From NCBI RefSeq assembly GCF_024741135.1, contig NZ_JANSUY010000029.1, forward strand, positions 1 to 64,000: a stretch of DNA of 64,000 nucleotides, in the 5' to 3' direction. The translations under genes and the position numbers were made by a program. Origin of the DNA: Aquiflexum gelatinilyticum (GTDB taxonomy: Bacteria; Bacteroidota; Bacteroidia; Cytophagales; Cyclobacteriaceae). Shown one piece after another: positions 30,199 to 39,180 of the stretch (position 1 is the first letter of the stretch; every line of letters starts with the position of its first letter). The notes under the pieces are model-generated. The model made no database searches and was not told the DNA's origin. It was given only the letters and a program-made list of their open reading frames with translations.

Positions 30199-30690
30199 AT
30201 GAAGAATCCAGATAGGCCTCATTTTGATGATATTTATATGGAGTTGGCGGTCAATTTGGCCAAAAGATCTCACTGTATCAAAAAGCATGTTGGCGCAGTA
30301 TTGACCAAGGACACAAGAATTATTTCTATCGGATACAACGGACCTCCTGCAGGCACGCATAATTGTGATGAAGAATTTCCGGATACGGGCTGTGCAAGAG
30401 ATAGTAAAGGAAGCTGCACACTAGCTTTGCATGCCGAGCAAAATGCCATTCTTTATGCCGTCAAAAACAGCACCTCGGTGGAAGGATCAACATTGTATGT
30501 GACTTTGGCACCATGTCTTGCATGTGCCCGGATTATTTTTTCGATGGGAATTGCCAAGGTAGTATACATGTATTCCTATGCAGAGTACAAAGGTTTACCT
30601 TTCGATGAGGGATTGGAATTTCTAAAAAAATTCGGTGTAGAGGTTTTCAAATATGACAAAGAAGTGATTTTTGAAGACCCGCTGATTTAA
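30199..30690 (+). CDS. Deoxycytidylate deaminase (ComEB-type)
   Basis: 163 residues with the zinc deaminase signature: HAE at 78-80 and PCLAC with Cys106 and Cys109; GYNGPPAGTHNCDEEF is typical of dCMP deaminases. It converts dCMP to dUMP for thymidylate synthesis. Its last four bases overlap the end of murB on the other strand. Confidence 0.93.
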   Translation: MKNPDRPHFDDIYMELAVNLAKRSHCIKKHVGAVLTKDTRIISIGYNGPPAGTHNCDEEFPDTGCARDSKGSCTLALHAEQNAILYAVKNSTSVEGSTLYVTLAPCLACARIIFSMGIAKVVYMYSYAEYKGLPFDEGLEFLKKFGVEVFKYDKEVIFEDPLI

Positions 30691-31700
30691 AGAAAATTGA
30701 CTTCCGGTTGGAGAGGCACATTGAATTTATTAAGGACTGATTCTTGGATCCTTAAGCTCAGTTCTTTGATGTCATTTCCTTCACCTCCACCGTAATTTAC
30801 CAAAACCAAAGGCTGAAATTGGTGGACACCGATGTTTCCAAATTTTTTGCCTTTCCATCCTGTCTGTTCTATGAGCCAGGCAGCAGGGATTTTTACTCCT
30901 TCTTCATTTGGAAATCCCGGAACATTGGGGAATTCTGATTTTATGTTTTCAAAAATTGAAACTGGAACCGTAGGATTTTTGAAAAAGCTTCCTGCATTGC
31001 CTATATGCGCAGGGTCGGGCAATTTGCTCCTTCGGATATCAATGACTGCATCACTGATATCCTTTATGGTAGGTGATTCGATTCCTTTTTCTTTCAAAGT
31101 CTGTCTTATGGCCCCATATTCAGCATGGATGACCGGGGATTTTGAAAGACGAAACACAACATGGGTTATGACATATTGTTCTTTTAAATCATTCTTAAAA
31201 ACACTTTCCCTGTACCCAAACTTACATTCCTCGGAGTAGAATTTTCTGACTTCATTGGTATTCCTGTTTATTGCTTCCAGGTGGTCAAAAACTTCCTTGA
31301 TCTCGATGCCATAAGCCCCGATATTTTGCATAGGAGACGCGCCTACTGTGCCCGGGATCAAGGACAGGTTTTCCACTCCGCCCCAGTTTTTTTGGATGCA
31401 ATACAATACGAATTCATGCCAGCTTTCTCCTGCACCCACTTTTACCAAAACCCCGTTTTCATCTTCTTCTATCAATTCAAAACCTTTGATCTCAATTTTC
31501 ATCACCAAAGCCTCGAGATTCTTTGTCAAAAGAATATTGCTTCCCCCTCCCAAAATGAAGAGGGGGACATTCATTTCCTTCGATTTTTGGATAAGTTGTT
31601 TTACTTCTTCAGTGGAGGTCGCAACGGCAAAAAATCTTGCATTTTTATCAATTCCAAAAGTGTTGAAAGGCAATAGAGAAATGTTTTCTTGTATATTCAT
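30687..31700 (-). CDS. murB: UDP-N-acetylmuramate dehydrogenase MurB
   Basis: 337 residues from the ATG at 31700; the frame runs back to 31775, but the conserved start NIQENISLLPFNTFGI and the divergent neighbour at 31778 favour the inner ATG. The FAD-binding FILGGGSNILLT, the SLIPGTVGASPMQNIGAYG loop and catalytic YRESVFK (Tyr-Arg, type I MurB as in E. coli) are visible, and NAGSFFKNP and EVNFL close the protein. It reduces the enolpyruvyl group to give UDP-MurNAc for peptidoglycan. Confidence 0.96.
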   Translation of the reverse strand: MNIQENISLLPFNTFGIDKNARFFAVATSTEEVKQLIQKSKEMNVPLFILGGGSNILLTKNLEALVMKIEIKGFELIEEDENGVLVKVGAGESWHEFVLYCIQKNWGGVENLSLIPGTVGASPMQNIGAYGIEIKEVFDHLEAINRNTNEVRKFYSEECKFGYRESVFKNDLKEQYVITHVVFRLSKSPVIHAEYGAIRQTLKEKGIESPTIKDISDAVIDIRRSKLPDPAHIGNAGSFFKNPTVPVSIFENIKSEFPNVPGFPNEEGVKIPAAWLIEQTGWKGKKFGNIGVHQFQPLVLVNYGGGEGNDIKELSLRIQESVLNKFNVPLQPEVNFL

Positions 31701-31777
31701 GGTGCTGATCCGATGCTGCGAATTAAGCAAGAATTTGGTCAAATAGAAAGAATTGGACACTTTTAGAATCACCACCT

Positions 31778-32716
31778 ATGAAAGAAATGGTCATCAACGG
31801 GGTCAAGGTCAGACCCGGCCAATCCATGAATATTGACATCGCCATTGCGAGGCTCCCTACACATACTTTGATCGATCTTCCGATTTTTATCAACCGTGCA
31901 AAAGAAGATGGACCTGTTGTTTTGATATCAGGCGGAGTACATGGTGATGAGATCAACGGCATTGTTGCTGTAAGGAAGATGTTAGAGGAAAATCTAATTT
32001 CGCTGATGAAGGGGACGGTGATTTTTATGCCCTTGGTAAACGTTTATGGTTTTTTGAGCAGTTCGAGGACCTTTCCAGACGGAAGGGATTTGAACCGAAG
32101 TTTCCCTGGAAATAAAAAAGGTTCTTTGGCATCCCAGATTGCCTTCATTTTGTCCAATGAGATCATTCCTTTGATTGATTATGGTATTGATTTTCATACA
32201 GGTGGCAGGATGCTTTCCAATTATCCGCAGATCAGGGTGGATTATAAAGACAAAAAAGGGCTCGAACTAGCCACTGCTTTTGGTACCCATTATATCTTGA
32301 ATTCGCCCCATATTGATAAATCTTTTAGAAAAGAAGCCTATAAGCGTCGAAAACATATTTTGGTGTATGAAGGGGGAGAGTCTATGCGTTTGGATGAATA
32401 TGCTGTGGAGGAAGCGCTTTTGGGTACACAGCGAATGCTTATTCATCTTGGGATGATGGAAGGTAATGTTACCCCAAAATCCACCATTATGATATCTGAA
32501 AGCTCATGGGTCAGGGCAAAAGTTTCAGGGATTTTTACCTCTACGGTCAAGCTAGGGGATGAAGTAAAGAAAGGCCAGATTTTAGCAAAAATCACAGATC
32601 CATATGGGCAAGTCAAAGTTCCTGTAAAAGCTACCCACAATGGACATGTGGTGGGCCTCAATAATAATCCTGTTGTCAATTCAGGAGATGCATTGGTACA
32701 TGTAGGCAGGGTTTGA
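31778..32716 (+). CDS. AspA/AstE-type (M14-like) zinc deacylase or carboxypeptidase
   Basis: 312 residues. Zinc ligands His55 and Glu58 (GGVHGDEING) and His140 (DFHTGG), substrate-binding DLNRSFPG and a Glu near 198-201 mark the succinylglutamate desuccinylase/aspartoacylase family. The C-terminal 75 residues form a beta-barrel (VRAKVSGIF to DALVHVG) seen in this family. It should remove an acyl group or amino acid from an amide; the substrate is unknown. In related genomes such genes often sit near RimK-type ligases, but none is here. A second, divergent member is at 41031. Confidence 0.87.
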   Translation: MKEMVINGVKVRPGQSMNIDIAIARLPTHTLIDLPIFINRAKEDGPVVLISGGVHGDEINGIVAVRKMLEENLISLMKGTVIFMPLVNVYGFLSSSRTFPDGRDLNRSFPGNKKGSLASQIAFILSNEIIPLIDYGIDFHTGGRMLSNYPQIRVDYKDKKGLELATAFGTHYILNSPHIDKSFRKEAYKRRKHILVYEGGESMRLDEYAVEEALLGTQRMLIHLGMMEGNVTPKSTIMISESSWVRAKVSGIFTSTVKLGDEVKKGQILAKITDPYGQVKVPVKATHNGHVVGLNNNPVVNSGDALVHVGRV

Positions 32717-32738
32717 AATGATAAATTTTAAAAATAAA

Positions 32739-32780
32739 AAAGCCTGCAAATGATTAAAATCCATTTGCAGGCTTTCCTTT
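32739..32780. terminator. Terminator between the AspA-like gene and a convergent lipoprotein gene
   Basis: A 14-bp perfect stem (32739-32752 and 32762-32775) with flanking A- and T-rich sequence, between two convergent genes. Confidence 0.85.
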
Positions 32781-32792
32781 AGGCAGATATTA

Positions 32793-33356
32793 TTATAGGT
32801 TTGAAACAAAATTTGGTAAGAAAAACTTACCCTCAGTGATCAATAGTGGAATTCTCTGGTCAAGAGGCCGCGGATCTGCCAGGTCAAACAAAACACCTTC
32901 AAATTCACCTGTCGAACCTTCGGTGGTAAAGTCTGTAATTTTGAAAGAACAATCATCAGCAGCTCCCGGATTTGAACTCTGTAGCAAAGTTGCTCCATAT
33001 TCCTTGCCATTTTCATCAAAATAGACCAAGGCTATAGAAGGGGCTAATGTTCCGTTTACCATGATTGGATTTTGCATAATATAAGTCAGTCCCAATTGGA
33101 TTTGTTCTTGATTTCTAAAAGACATAATCATGGCATTTTTGCTTAAATTATCGCCAGTAACCATGTTAAATAGCGTAAATCTATTTGGCCCATCTTCAAG
33201 GAAGGTGATTCCTGCATCGTTGTTGGCCTTGAATTCTTTCTGAACACCATTTACTTTGAAGCTATAGAAATAATTGGGTTTAGGTTCTTCTTTTTCACAG
33301 GAAGAAAATGAAAACACTGCAATTAGCAATAGGATGGTTAAGCCAATATTTTTCAT
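32793..33356 (-). CDS. Lipoprotein of unknown function
   Basis: 187 residues from the ATG at 33356; the longer frame to 33419 would bury the signal peptide. MKNIGLTILLLIAVFSFSSC ends in a good SpII lipobox (SSC, Cys20), so it is a lipoprotein. The rest is beta-rich (YFYSFKVNGVQKEF) with no family I recognise. A TATTTTTG element lies upstream (33417-33424). Confidence 0.8.
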   Translation of the reverse strand: MKNIGLTILLLIAVFSFSSCEKEEPKPNYFYSFKVNGVQKEFKANNDAGITFLEDGPNRFTLFNMVTGDNLSKNAMIMSFRNQEQIQLGLTYIMQNPIMVNGTLAPSIALVYFDENGKEYGATLLQSSNPGAADDCSFKITDFTTEGSTGEFEGVLFDLADPRPLDQRIPLLITEGKFFLPNFVSNL

Positions 33357-33416
33357 AATGAGGTTTATTTTTTTGAAATAACGGAAATTATTATCGGGAG
33401 GATGTTTTGCAAGGCA

Positions 33417-33424
33417 CAAAAATA
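33417..33424 (-). promoter_or_regulatory. Candidate -7 element of the lipoprotein gene
   Basis: Reads TATTTTTG on the minus strand, an exact TAnnTTTG match about 60 bases before the start at 33356. No -33 partner. Confidence 0.3.
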
Positions 33425-33501
33425 AGGTAAAAATTAAATTTATGTACCCTAATTATTTTCGTATTGGGTTTTTTAACATTAATCAAACAAATCCCAATAA
33501 A

Positions 33502-33530
33502 AAAGCCACTCCTGATTCAGGAATGGCTTG
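33502..33530 (-). terminator. Terminator after the phosphosugar mutase gene
   Basis: A stem of AAGCCA/TGGCTT and TCCTG/CAGGA separated by small bulges, followed on the minus strand by a U-run, 25 bases past the mutase stop. Confidence 0.75.
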
Positions 33531-33554
33531 ATTTGATTTTTTGTTACTTTTTTT

Positions 33555-35288
33555 TTAACTAAAAAACTTCTTTAGTCCTTCGATTTTTCTTTCCAAAGAA
33601 CCTTCCACCGCTTTGTAAGCTTCTTTGTTTGGAAGAGGTTCATTTACTGAGAAGTAGTATTTGATCTTCGGTTCTGTCCCTGAAGGCCTTGCCGAAATCT
33701 TGCTTCCATCGGCCAGATAAAATTGGATAACATTTGATTTATCCATTTTTAGTGCCGATTCGGTCCCATTGACGATGTCATACACTTTGCTTTCTTTGAC
33801 GTCAACTACTTTAACCACTTTCACACCGTTCATTTCGGTAGGTCTGTTCGTTCGGAATCCTGCCATTAGATGTTGGATCTGTTCAGCACCATCTTTGCCT
33901 TTTTTGGTAATAGAGATCAGGGATTCCTTGTAGAAGCCAAACTGGGTATATATCTCTGCCAATACATTTTGGACAGTTTTACCTTGGGATTTGTAGTAGG
34001 CCACTATCTCAGAAACCATTGCACAGGCGGAAACTCCGTCTTTGTCTCTCACAAAATCGCCGACGAGATAACCGTAGCTTTCTTCGCCACCGCCGATAAA
34101 TTGTTTTTTACCCTCCAGATTTCTGATGATTTCTGCAATGTTTTTGAATCCTGTAAGAACCGAAAAGCAGGTGACCCCAAAACCTTTACAGATCTCATCT
34201 ATGAGTTCTGTGGTCACTATGGTATTTACCATGAATTGGTTTCCGTCAAGTTTTCCAAGTTCTTTCCATTTGCTGAGTAGATAATAGGTCAGCAATGCAC
34301 CTGTTTGGTTTCCATTCAGTAAATCATAACCTCCCTTACCATCCGGCACACAGGCTGCATAGCGGTCCCCATCTGGATCGCAAGCCAATACAAGTTCAGC
34401 GCCGGTTTTTTTGCCAAGATCAATAGCCATGGTCAGGGCTTCAGCTTCTTCGGGGTTAGGATAAATAACGGTTGGGAAAGTTCCGTCAGGTTGTTCCTGT
34501 TCTTTGACAATATGGACGTTTTCAAATCCAAAGGCTTTCAAAGCAGCAGGAACCATCTTGCCCGAAGCTCCATGAATGGGAGAAAAAACGATGGGCATGT
34601 TTTTCTGTGCCTGGATTTCATTTTTGGAAAGGCTCAGCTTTTTGACTAGATCCAAGTAGATTTTGTCGAAATCTTCCTCAATATATTCGATAAGACTGTC
34701 ATTTTTATTCCAATTCACATCATCCATGGATGTTATTTTCAAAACTTCATCAATGATGTTTTTATCATGTGGAGCCACTACCTGTCCGCCGTCATCCCAA
34801 TAAGCTTTGTAGCCGTTGTATTCCTTTGGATTATGAGATGCAGTGACCATTACACCACTTTTACATCCAAAATGGCGGATAGCAAAAGACAGCATGGGAG
34901 TTGGTCGCATTTCCCTGAAATATTTGACTTTGATACCATTGGCCGTAAATACGTTGGCAGTTGTTTCTGCAAAAAGCGTGTTGTTGATTCGGCAATCGTG
35001 CGTAATGGCCACTTTGATATCTTCACCTGGAAAGCATTTCAATAAGTAATTTGCTAAACCCTGGGTAGCCATTGCTACGGTGTAGACATTCATTCTGTTA
35101 GAACCTACACCCATTAAGCCTCTCAAACCTCCTGTACCAAACTCAAGATCTCTGTAAAAAGAATCAATCAATTCGGTTTTGTCAGGGGAATCAAGCAAAG
35201 CATGTATTTCTTTTTTACTCTTTTCGTCAATGTTACTGTTTAGCCAGCTGCTTGTTTTGGCTAGAATCATCGGATCTACTGTTGTCAT
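33555..35288 (-). CDS. Phosphoglucomutase/phosphomannomutase family enzyme
   Basis: 577 residues, the longer PgcA/PGM2-like form. The catalytic phosphoserine is Ser151 in TASHNP; DPDGDR (304-309) binds the metal; GGGEESYG is the sugar-binding loop; RPSGTEPKIK binds phosphate in the last domain. It interconverts hexose 1- and 6-phosphates, feeding glycogen or envelope polysaccharide. Monocistronic. Confidence 0.94.
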   Translation of the reverse strand: MTTVDPMILAKTSSWLNSNIDEKSKKEIHALLDSPDKTELIDSFYRDLEFGTGGLRGLMGVGSNRMNVYTVAMATQGLANYLLKCFPGEDIKVAITHDCRINNTLFAETTANVFTANGIKVKYFREMRPTPMLSFAIRHFGCKSGVMVTASHNPKEYNGYKAYWDDGGQVVAPHDKNIIDEVLKITSMDDVNWNKNDSLIEYIEEDFDKIYLDLVKKLSLSKNEIQAQKNMPIVFSPIHGASGKMVPAALKAFGFENVHIVKEQEQPDGTFPTVIYPNPEEAEALTMAIDLGKKTGAELVLACDPDGDRYAACVPDGKGGYDLLNGNQTGALLTYYLLSKWKELGKLDGNQFMVNTIVTTELIDEICKGFGVTCFSVLTGFKNIAEIIRNLEGKKQFIGGGEESYGYLVGDFVRDKDGVSACAMVSEIVAYYKSQGKTVQNVLAEIYTQFGFYKESLISITKKGKDGAEQIQHLMAGFRTNRPTEMNGVKVVKVVDVKESKVYDIVNGTESALKMDKSNVIQFYLADGSKISARPSGTEPKIKYYFSVNEPLPNKEAYKAVEGSLERKIEGLKKFFS

Positions 35289-35472
35289 CTGGGAAAAATT
35301 TTGAATGAGTTTCTAATTTAAATATTTCAATAAAATTACCTGCATTCCTTCTGTTAAAATCAGGAATTAATTAAAAAAAGAAGGGGAAAATTTCTCTCCC
35401 TATTCTCTTGGGACTTTCTGCTTTGCTGTAACTGACAAGTCAAAATAAGTCTGTCATGCCAATATCCATCCC

Positions 35473-36567
35473 TTAAAGATTACCCCTCAATTCCTGTTCT
35501 CTTTCGATGGCTTCAAATAATGCCTTGAAATTCCCTTTTCCGAATGACTTTGCGCCTTTTCTTTGGATGATTTCAAAGAACAGCGTAGGACGATCTTGAA
35601 CAGGCTTTGTAAAAATCTGTAAGAGATAACCTTCCTCATCCCTGTCCACCAAAATGTTAAGGTCCTTTAGCGGCTTCAGCTCTTCTTCAATCTTTCCGAC
35701 CCTATCCAATAAATCGTCATAATAAGAGGCAGGTACTTCCAAAAACTCCACGCCTCTTTTCCTTAATTCTGAAACTGTATGGATGATGTCATCTGTCGCT
35801 ATCGCCATGTGCTGCACACCGGGACCGTTGTAGAAGTCAAGGTATTCTTCAATCTGGGATTTCTTTTTGCCTTCAGCGGGTTCGTTGATAGGAAATTTGA
35901 TAAAGCCATTTCCATTTGAGACCACCTTGGACATCAGGGCAGAATATTCTGTAGAAATATCTTTGTCATCAAATGTGATCAGCAATTCGAATCCCATTAC
36001 TTTTTCATAAAAATCCACCCATTTGTTCATTTCTCCCCAACCAACATTGCCTACGCAATGGTCAATGTATTTCAGCCCAATGGGAGTTGCTTGATACTCA
36101 CTTGTTCTTGGTTTATAACCGGGTAAAAAGACACCCTTATAATTTTTTCGCTCGACAAAAGTATGGATTGTCTCACCGTAAGTTTTGATGGAAGCTGTGA
36201 CTACCTCACCAAATCCATCTTTGTGTACTTTTGGTTCTTCATGCGGAATAGCGCCACGAGTCACTGTTTCGTTGAAGGATTTTGTAGCATCATCTACCCA
36301 AAGGGCCAATACCTTGACACCATCTCCATGTTTTTTGATGTGGTTCGCGATAGGATGTGTTTCTTTCAATGGGGTTGTCAAAACGAGCCTTATTTTATCC
36401 TGCTTCAAGACATAAGAGGCTCGGTCTCTGATACCAGTCTCAGGCCCGGCATAGGCTATCAGCTCGTAACCAAACGCATACTGATAAAAAAGAGAAGATT
36501 GCTTTGCATTGCCGACATAAAGTTCAACATAGTCTGTCCCGTTGATGGGAAGAAAATCCTGGTTCAT
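35473..36567 (-). CDS. hppD: 4-hydroxyphenylpyruvate dioxygenase
   Basis: 364 residues with two VOC domains. The iron ligands are in DHCVGNV (His), GVQHMAIATDD (His) and LFFEIIQR (Glu), with the C-terminal helix KGNFKALFEAIEREQ that covers the active site. It turns 4-hydroxyphenylpyruvate into homogentisate in tyrosine breakdown. The next enzymes (homogentisate dioxygenase, fumarylacetoacetase) are not in this window. Confidence 0.96.
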   Translation of the reverse strand: MNQDFLPINGTDYVELYVGNAKQSSLFYQYAFGYELIAYAGPETGIRDRASYVLKQDKIRLVLTTPLKETHPIANHIKKHGDGVKVLALWVDDATKSFNETVTRGAIPHEEPKVHKDGFGEVVTASIKTYGETIHTFVERKNYKGVFLPGYKPRTSEYQATPIGLKYIDHCVGNVGWGEMNKWVDFYEKVMGFELLITFDDKDISTEYSALMSKVVSNGNGFIKFPINEPAEGKKKSQIEEYLDFYNGPGVQHMAIATDDIIHTVSELRKRGVEFLEVPASYYDDLLDRVGKIEEELKPLKDLNILVDRDEEGYLLQIFTKPVQDRPTLFFEIIQRKGAKSFGKGNFKALFEAIEREQELRGNL

Positions 36568-36602
36568 AATCTAAGAGTTTTTGGGTTTATTTTTCCTTGA
36601 CC

Positions 36603-36610
36603 CAAATATA
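36603..36610 (-). promoter_or_regulatory. Candidate -7 element of hppD
   Basis: Reads TATATTTG on the minus strand, an exact TAnnTTTG match ending 35 bases before the hppD ATG. No -33 TTG at the normal distance. The rest of the spacer to 36833 holds degenerate CAGT-type repeat. Confidence 0.45.
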
Positions 36611-36833
36611 GGGAAATGGGGAGGAATTCGGGCAGGATTCAGAAAGCAGTTTTCAGTTTTCAAATGGAAGTGATCAGTTGACAGTGTGTGTCGCAGGATA
36701 CGGTTATCAGGATTCGGTTGTGGTTGAAAAGTCAAAATAGATTAGGATATCCATGATTGACAGTAGACCGTTTAGGAATTTGTTTTCCAATCTTCCCATT
36801 TTCTGTTCTTCAAATTTTGCAATTTTCGAATTC

Positions 36834-37841
36834 CTACTCCTGACCGTTTCTGTTTGCCAAAAGGTAAATGATACCCAAAAATATCCAAGAGAGAGACCAT
36901 TGCGTAAGGCCTAATTTGGGAAGCCCAAAAATTAGAAAGCCATACCAAAGCGGAATCATAACAAGACCGATTACAAATTTGAAAGTGGCATAAAAGACCA
37001 AATCCTTGATTTTTGGCTGAATCCATAACCAAATCCAATAAACAGGAAAATGGAGGACCTTCATGACTTTGTTTGAAAAATAGGGTTTTGAATAGGTTTT
37101 GTCAGGATTTTTGTGATTTTTTGTGGATAAAAATTCCCTTACCTGATCTGGTTTGGTAAGGTCAATCCGGTTTTGGATGATTGCCTCTAAATCTTTTTCA
37201 TAATTTTCTTCGGGAATTGAACTTACCAATGGTTCCAAAGCCCTGAATGCAGATGTCATCAGGGGTTCAAAGAGGGGAAAGTAATCCTTTGGTTGGATGG
37301 TTTTCCCAAATACCAGGCTGACCTTACTACCTGAATAACGGTGATTACTGTAATTAATTCCCACTGGGAGGATGACCAAATCGAGTTCAGGTTCTTTTTC
37401 CAAGGTTTGATAGGCAATCCGAGCAAATCCTTTTTTCAAAGGCCTTAGGTTCCTTTGGTTGCTGTGGTTGCCTTCAGCAAAGATCACAATGCTTCCTTTT
37501 TCCAACAGTATGTTGACGCTCTTGTCAAAGGTTTCATTGTTTTTTTCCATGTTGTTGATACCGTCTCTCACTCTATAGATAGGGATCATTCTGATGAAGT
37601 CGAGCAATTTTGCAACGATTGACTTTTTGAAAACAGAAGCTCTGGTCAAAAAATGAGGCTTTAAGTTGGTGTGAGTAGCAATAAGGATCGGGTCGATCAA
37701 GGCATTCTGATGGTTGGATACGATCAGGACAGCCTTTCCTTTTGGAATGTTTTCCTTTCCGTGTACCGTGATTTTAGAGAAATAAACATGAAGTGCTACT
37801 TTGACTATGAGCCTTAGGACGGCATTGAAAAGGTTTTTCAT
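36834..37841 (-). CDS. PlsC-domain lysophospholipid/glycerol-phosphate acyltransferase
   Basis: 335 residues. The acyltransferase motif is SNHQNALIDP (His44, Asp50), with five residues between His and Asp, a spacing also seen in the yeast Gpt2/Sct1 type. Motif III-like IFAEGNHSNQRNL follows, and the C-terminus has one or two hydrophobic segments. Likely adds an acyl chain to glycerol 3-phosphate or lysophosphatidate. Eighteen bases after the BASS transporter gene and on the same strand, so probably co-transcribed. Confidence 0.85.
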   Translation of the reverse strand: MKNLFNAVLRLIVKVALHVYFSKITVHGKENIPKGKAVLIVSNHQNALIDPILIATHTNLKPHFLTRASVFKKSIVAKLLDFIRMIPIYRVRDGINNMEKNNETFDKSVNILLEKGSIVIFAEGNHSNQRNLRPLKKGFARIAYQTLEKEPELDLVILPVGINYSNHRYSGSKVSLVFGKTIQPKDYFPLFEPLMTSAFRALEPLVSSIPEENYEKDLEAIIQNRIDLTKPDQVREFLSTKNHKNPDKTYSKPYFSNKVMKVLHFPVYWIWLWIQPKIKDLVFYATFKFVIGLVMIPLWYGFLIFGLPKLGLTQWSLSWIFLGIIYLLANRNGQE

Positions 37842-37859
37842 GAATCTGATTTTTCTTGG

Positions 37860-38789
37860 CTATCCTTTTTGCGTAATCGGAACTGGATTTGTTTCTTTTA
37901 TTCTTTTCCAAAACATGGCTAAGCTCATTCCTGAAATGATATGCCATATTCCCCACCAAGCGGCAATGATCGCCATACCGCCCAAACCTTCAAAATAGGT
38001 AAAAATCAGAACCAATGCCAAGCCTGAATTTTGGATTCCTGTTTCAATGGTCAAGGTTTTGGTATCGGCAAGGTTCAACCTGCCGATTTTTGCGATGGAA
38101 TAACCTGAAAAAAAGGCTACAAAATTATGTCCCAAAACCCAAAGAAAAATCAATCCGATGAACTTAAGAAACAAATCATAATTCCCTAGAAATGCAATGA
38201 CAACAAATGCAGCAAAAATCAGGATACTGACAGGCTTTAGAATTTTAGTCGCTTTTGCTGACCAATTTGGAAACCTGTTGTTGACCAGCATGCCCAAGAT
38301 CAGGGGAATTCCCAGAATCAATGCAACTGTCTGGAAAACATCAAAGTAGGAAAGAGAGATTTCTTGAAGCAAGTTAGCCGTAGGGCCATAAAAGCTAGAC
38401 CACAACGCAAAATTGAAAGGAGTGATAAAGATTGAAAATCCTGTTGAAAAGGCGGTCAGGGACACGGATAGCGCAGTGTTTCCTTTTGCAAGGTGGGTGA
38501 GAAAATTGGAAACATTTCCCCCTGGACATGCCGCAACCAAAAACATTCCCAATGCTACAGAAGGAGGTGGGCTGATTAGGTAAACCAACAACAGGGTCAG
38601 GAAAGGCAAGAAAAAGAATTGTGAAAAGATGCCCAACCAAAATGCCTTTGGGTTTTTGGCGATGTACTTGAAGTCAACCATCCTTAGCTCTAAAGCAACA
38701 CCGAACATGATAATTGCAAGTGAAATATTTAGCAGGAAAAGAGAATCCTGATTGAAATTTAAAGTGCTGCTGTCAAGTGCTTCGATCAT
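37860..38789 (-). CDS. Bile acid:sodium symporter (BASS) family transporter
   Basis: 309 residues, nine or ten membrane segments. The family is shown by VAACPGGNVSNFLTHLAKGN and ETGIQNSGLALVL, the sodium- and substrate-binding crossovers. Bacterial members carry organic anions such as pantoate or alpha-keto acids with sodium; the solute here is unknown. Upstream of the acyltransferase gene in one unit. Confidence 0.92.
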   Translation of the reverse strand: MIEALDSSTLNFNQDSLFLLNISLAIIMFGVALELRMVDFKYIAKNPKAFWLGIFSQFFFLPFLTLLLVYLISPPPSVALGMFLVAACPGGNVSNFLTHLAKGNTALSVSLTAFSTGFSIFITPFNFALWSSFYGPTANLLQEISLSYFDVFQTVALILGIPLILGMLVNNRFPNWSAKATKILKPVSILIFAAFVVIAFLGNYDLFLKFIGLIFLWVLGHNFVAFFSGYSIAKIGRLNLADTKTLTIETGIQNSGLALVLIFTYFEGLGGMAIIAAWWGIWHIISGMSLAMFWKRIKETNPVPITQKG

Positions 38790-39028
38790 TTTTTGAAATC
38801 GGATGGTTATGGGAGAACAATCAAATAGATGTTTGGGTGATTCATCGTTAAATCAATTTTAAATATCTGGATAATTTCGGAATTTGGATTAAGCGGAGAA
38901 TTTTTTCAATGATTTAGCAGAAAATATACCTTGAATGAATTGTTTTTGAATACATAACCCATTCATAGCTAAAGTTTCTGGATTTTGTCAATCCCTAATT
39001 TCAAACATAGTAAAATAATACCAATTTA

Positions 39029-39057
39029 TTGGTTTGGGTTTTCTCTTCGTAATTTTG
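39029..39057 (+). promoter_or_regulatory. Candidate promoter of the GCS2-CBS operon
   Basis: TTG (39029-39031), 18 bases, then TAATTTTG (39050-39057), an exact -7 match with good -33 spacing. It would give an mRNA leader of about 115 bases. The remaining part of the 391-base space (38790-39180) shows no gene. Confidence 0.5.
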
Positions 39058-39170
39058 ATTCAATAATTTCCAAAGACCTAAATACCGTACTTAGGAAATA
39101 AAGATCAACCGCATCAATGACATTTCTCATGGTTTCCGGTTTTGATTTTCCATAGCTTCACGAATAATAG

Positions 39171-39176
39171 AGGAGG
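39171..39176 (+). promoter_or_regulatory. Strong Shine-Dalgarno site AGGAGG
   Basis: AGGAGG ends 4 bases before the ATG at 39181. Such sites are rare in Bacteroidota. It decides the start of the GCS2-CBS gene over the ATG at 39142. Confidence 0.7.
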
Positions 39177-39180
39177 AAAA

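Noticed and set aside
30687-30690. Assembly error at the overlapping ends of two convergent genes
   Set aside because: Both genes have full family length and conserved ends, so the 4-base overlap is real.
31701-31775. Longer N-terminus for murB
   Set aside because: It is not conserved and would run to within 2 bases of the divergent gene at 31778.
35289-35472. Terminator after hppD
   Set aside because: A GGGAG/CTCCC-like pairing is present but weak and bulged, so not called.
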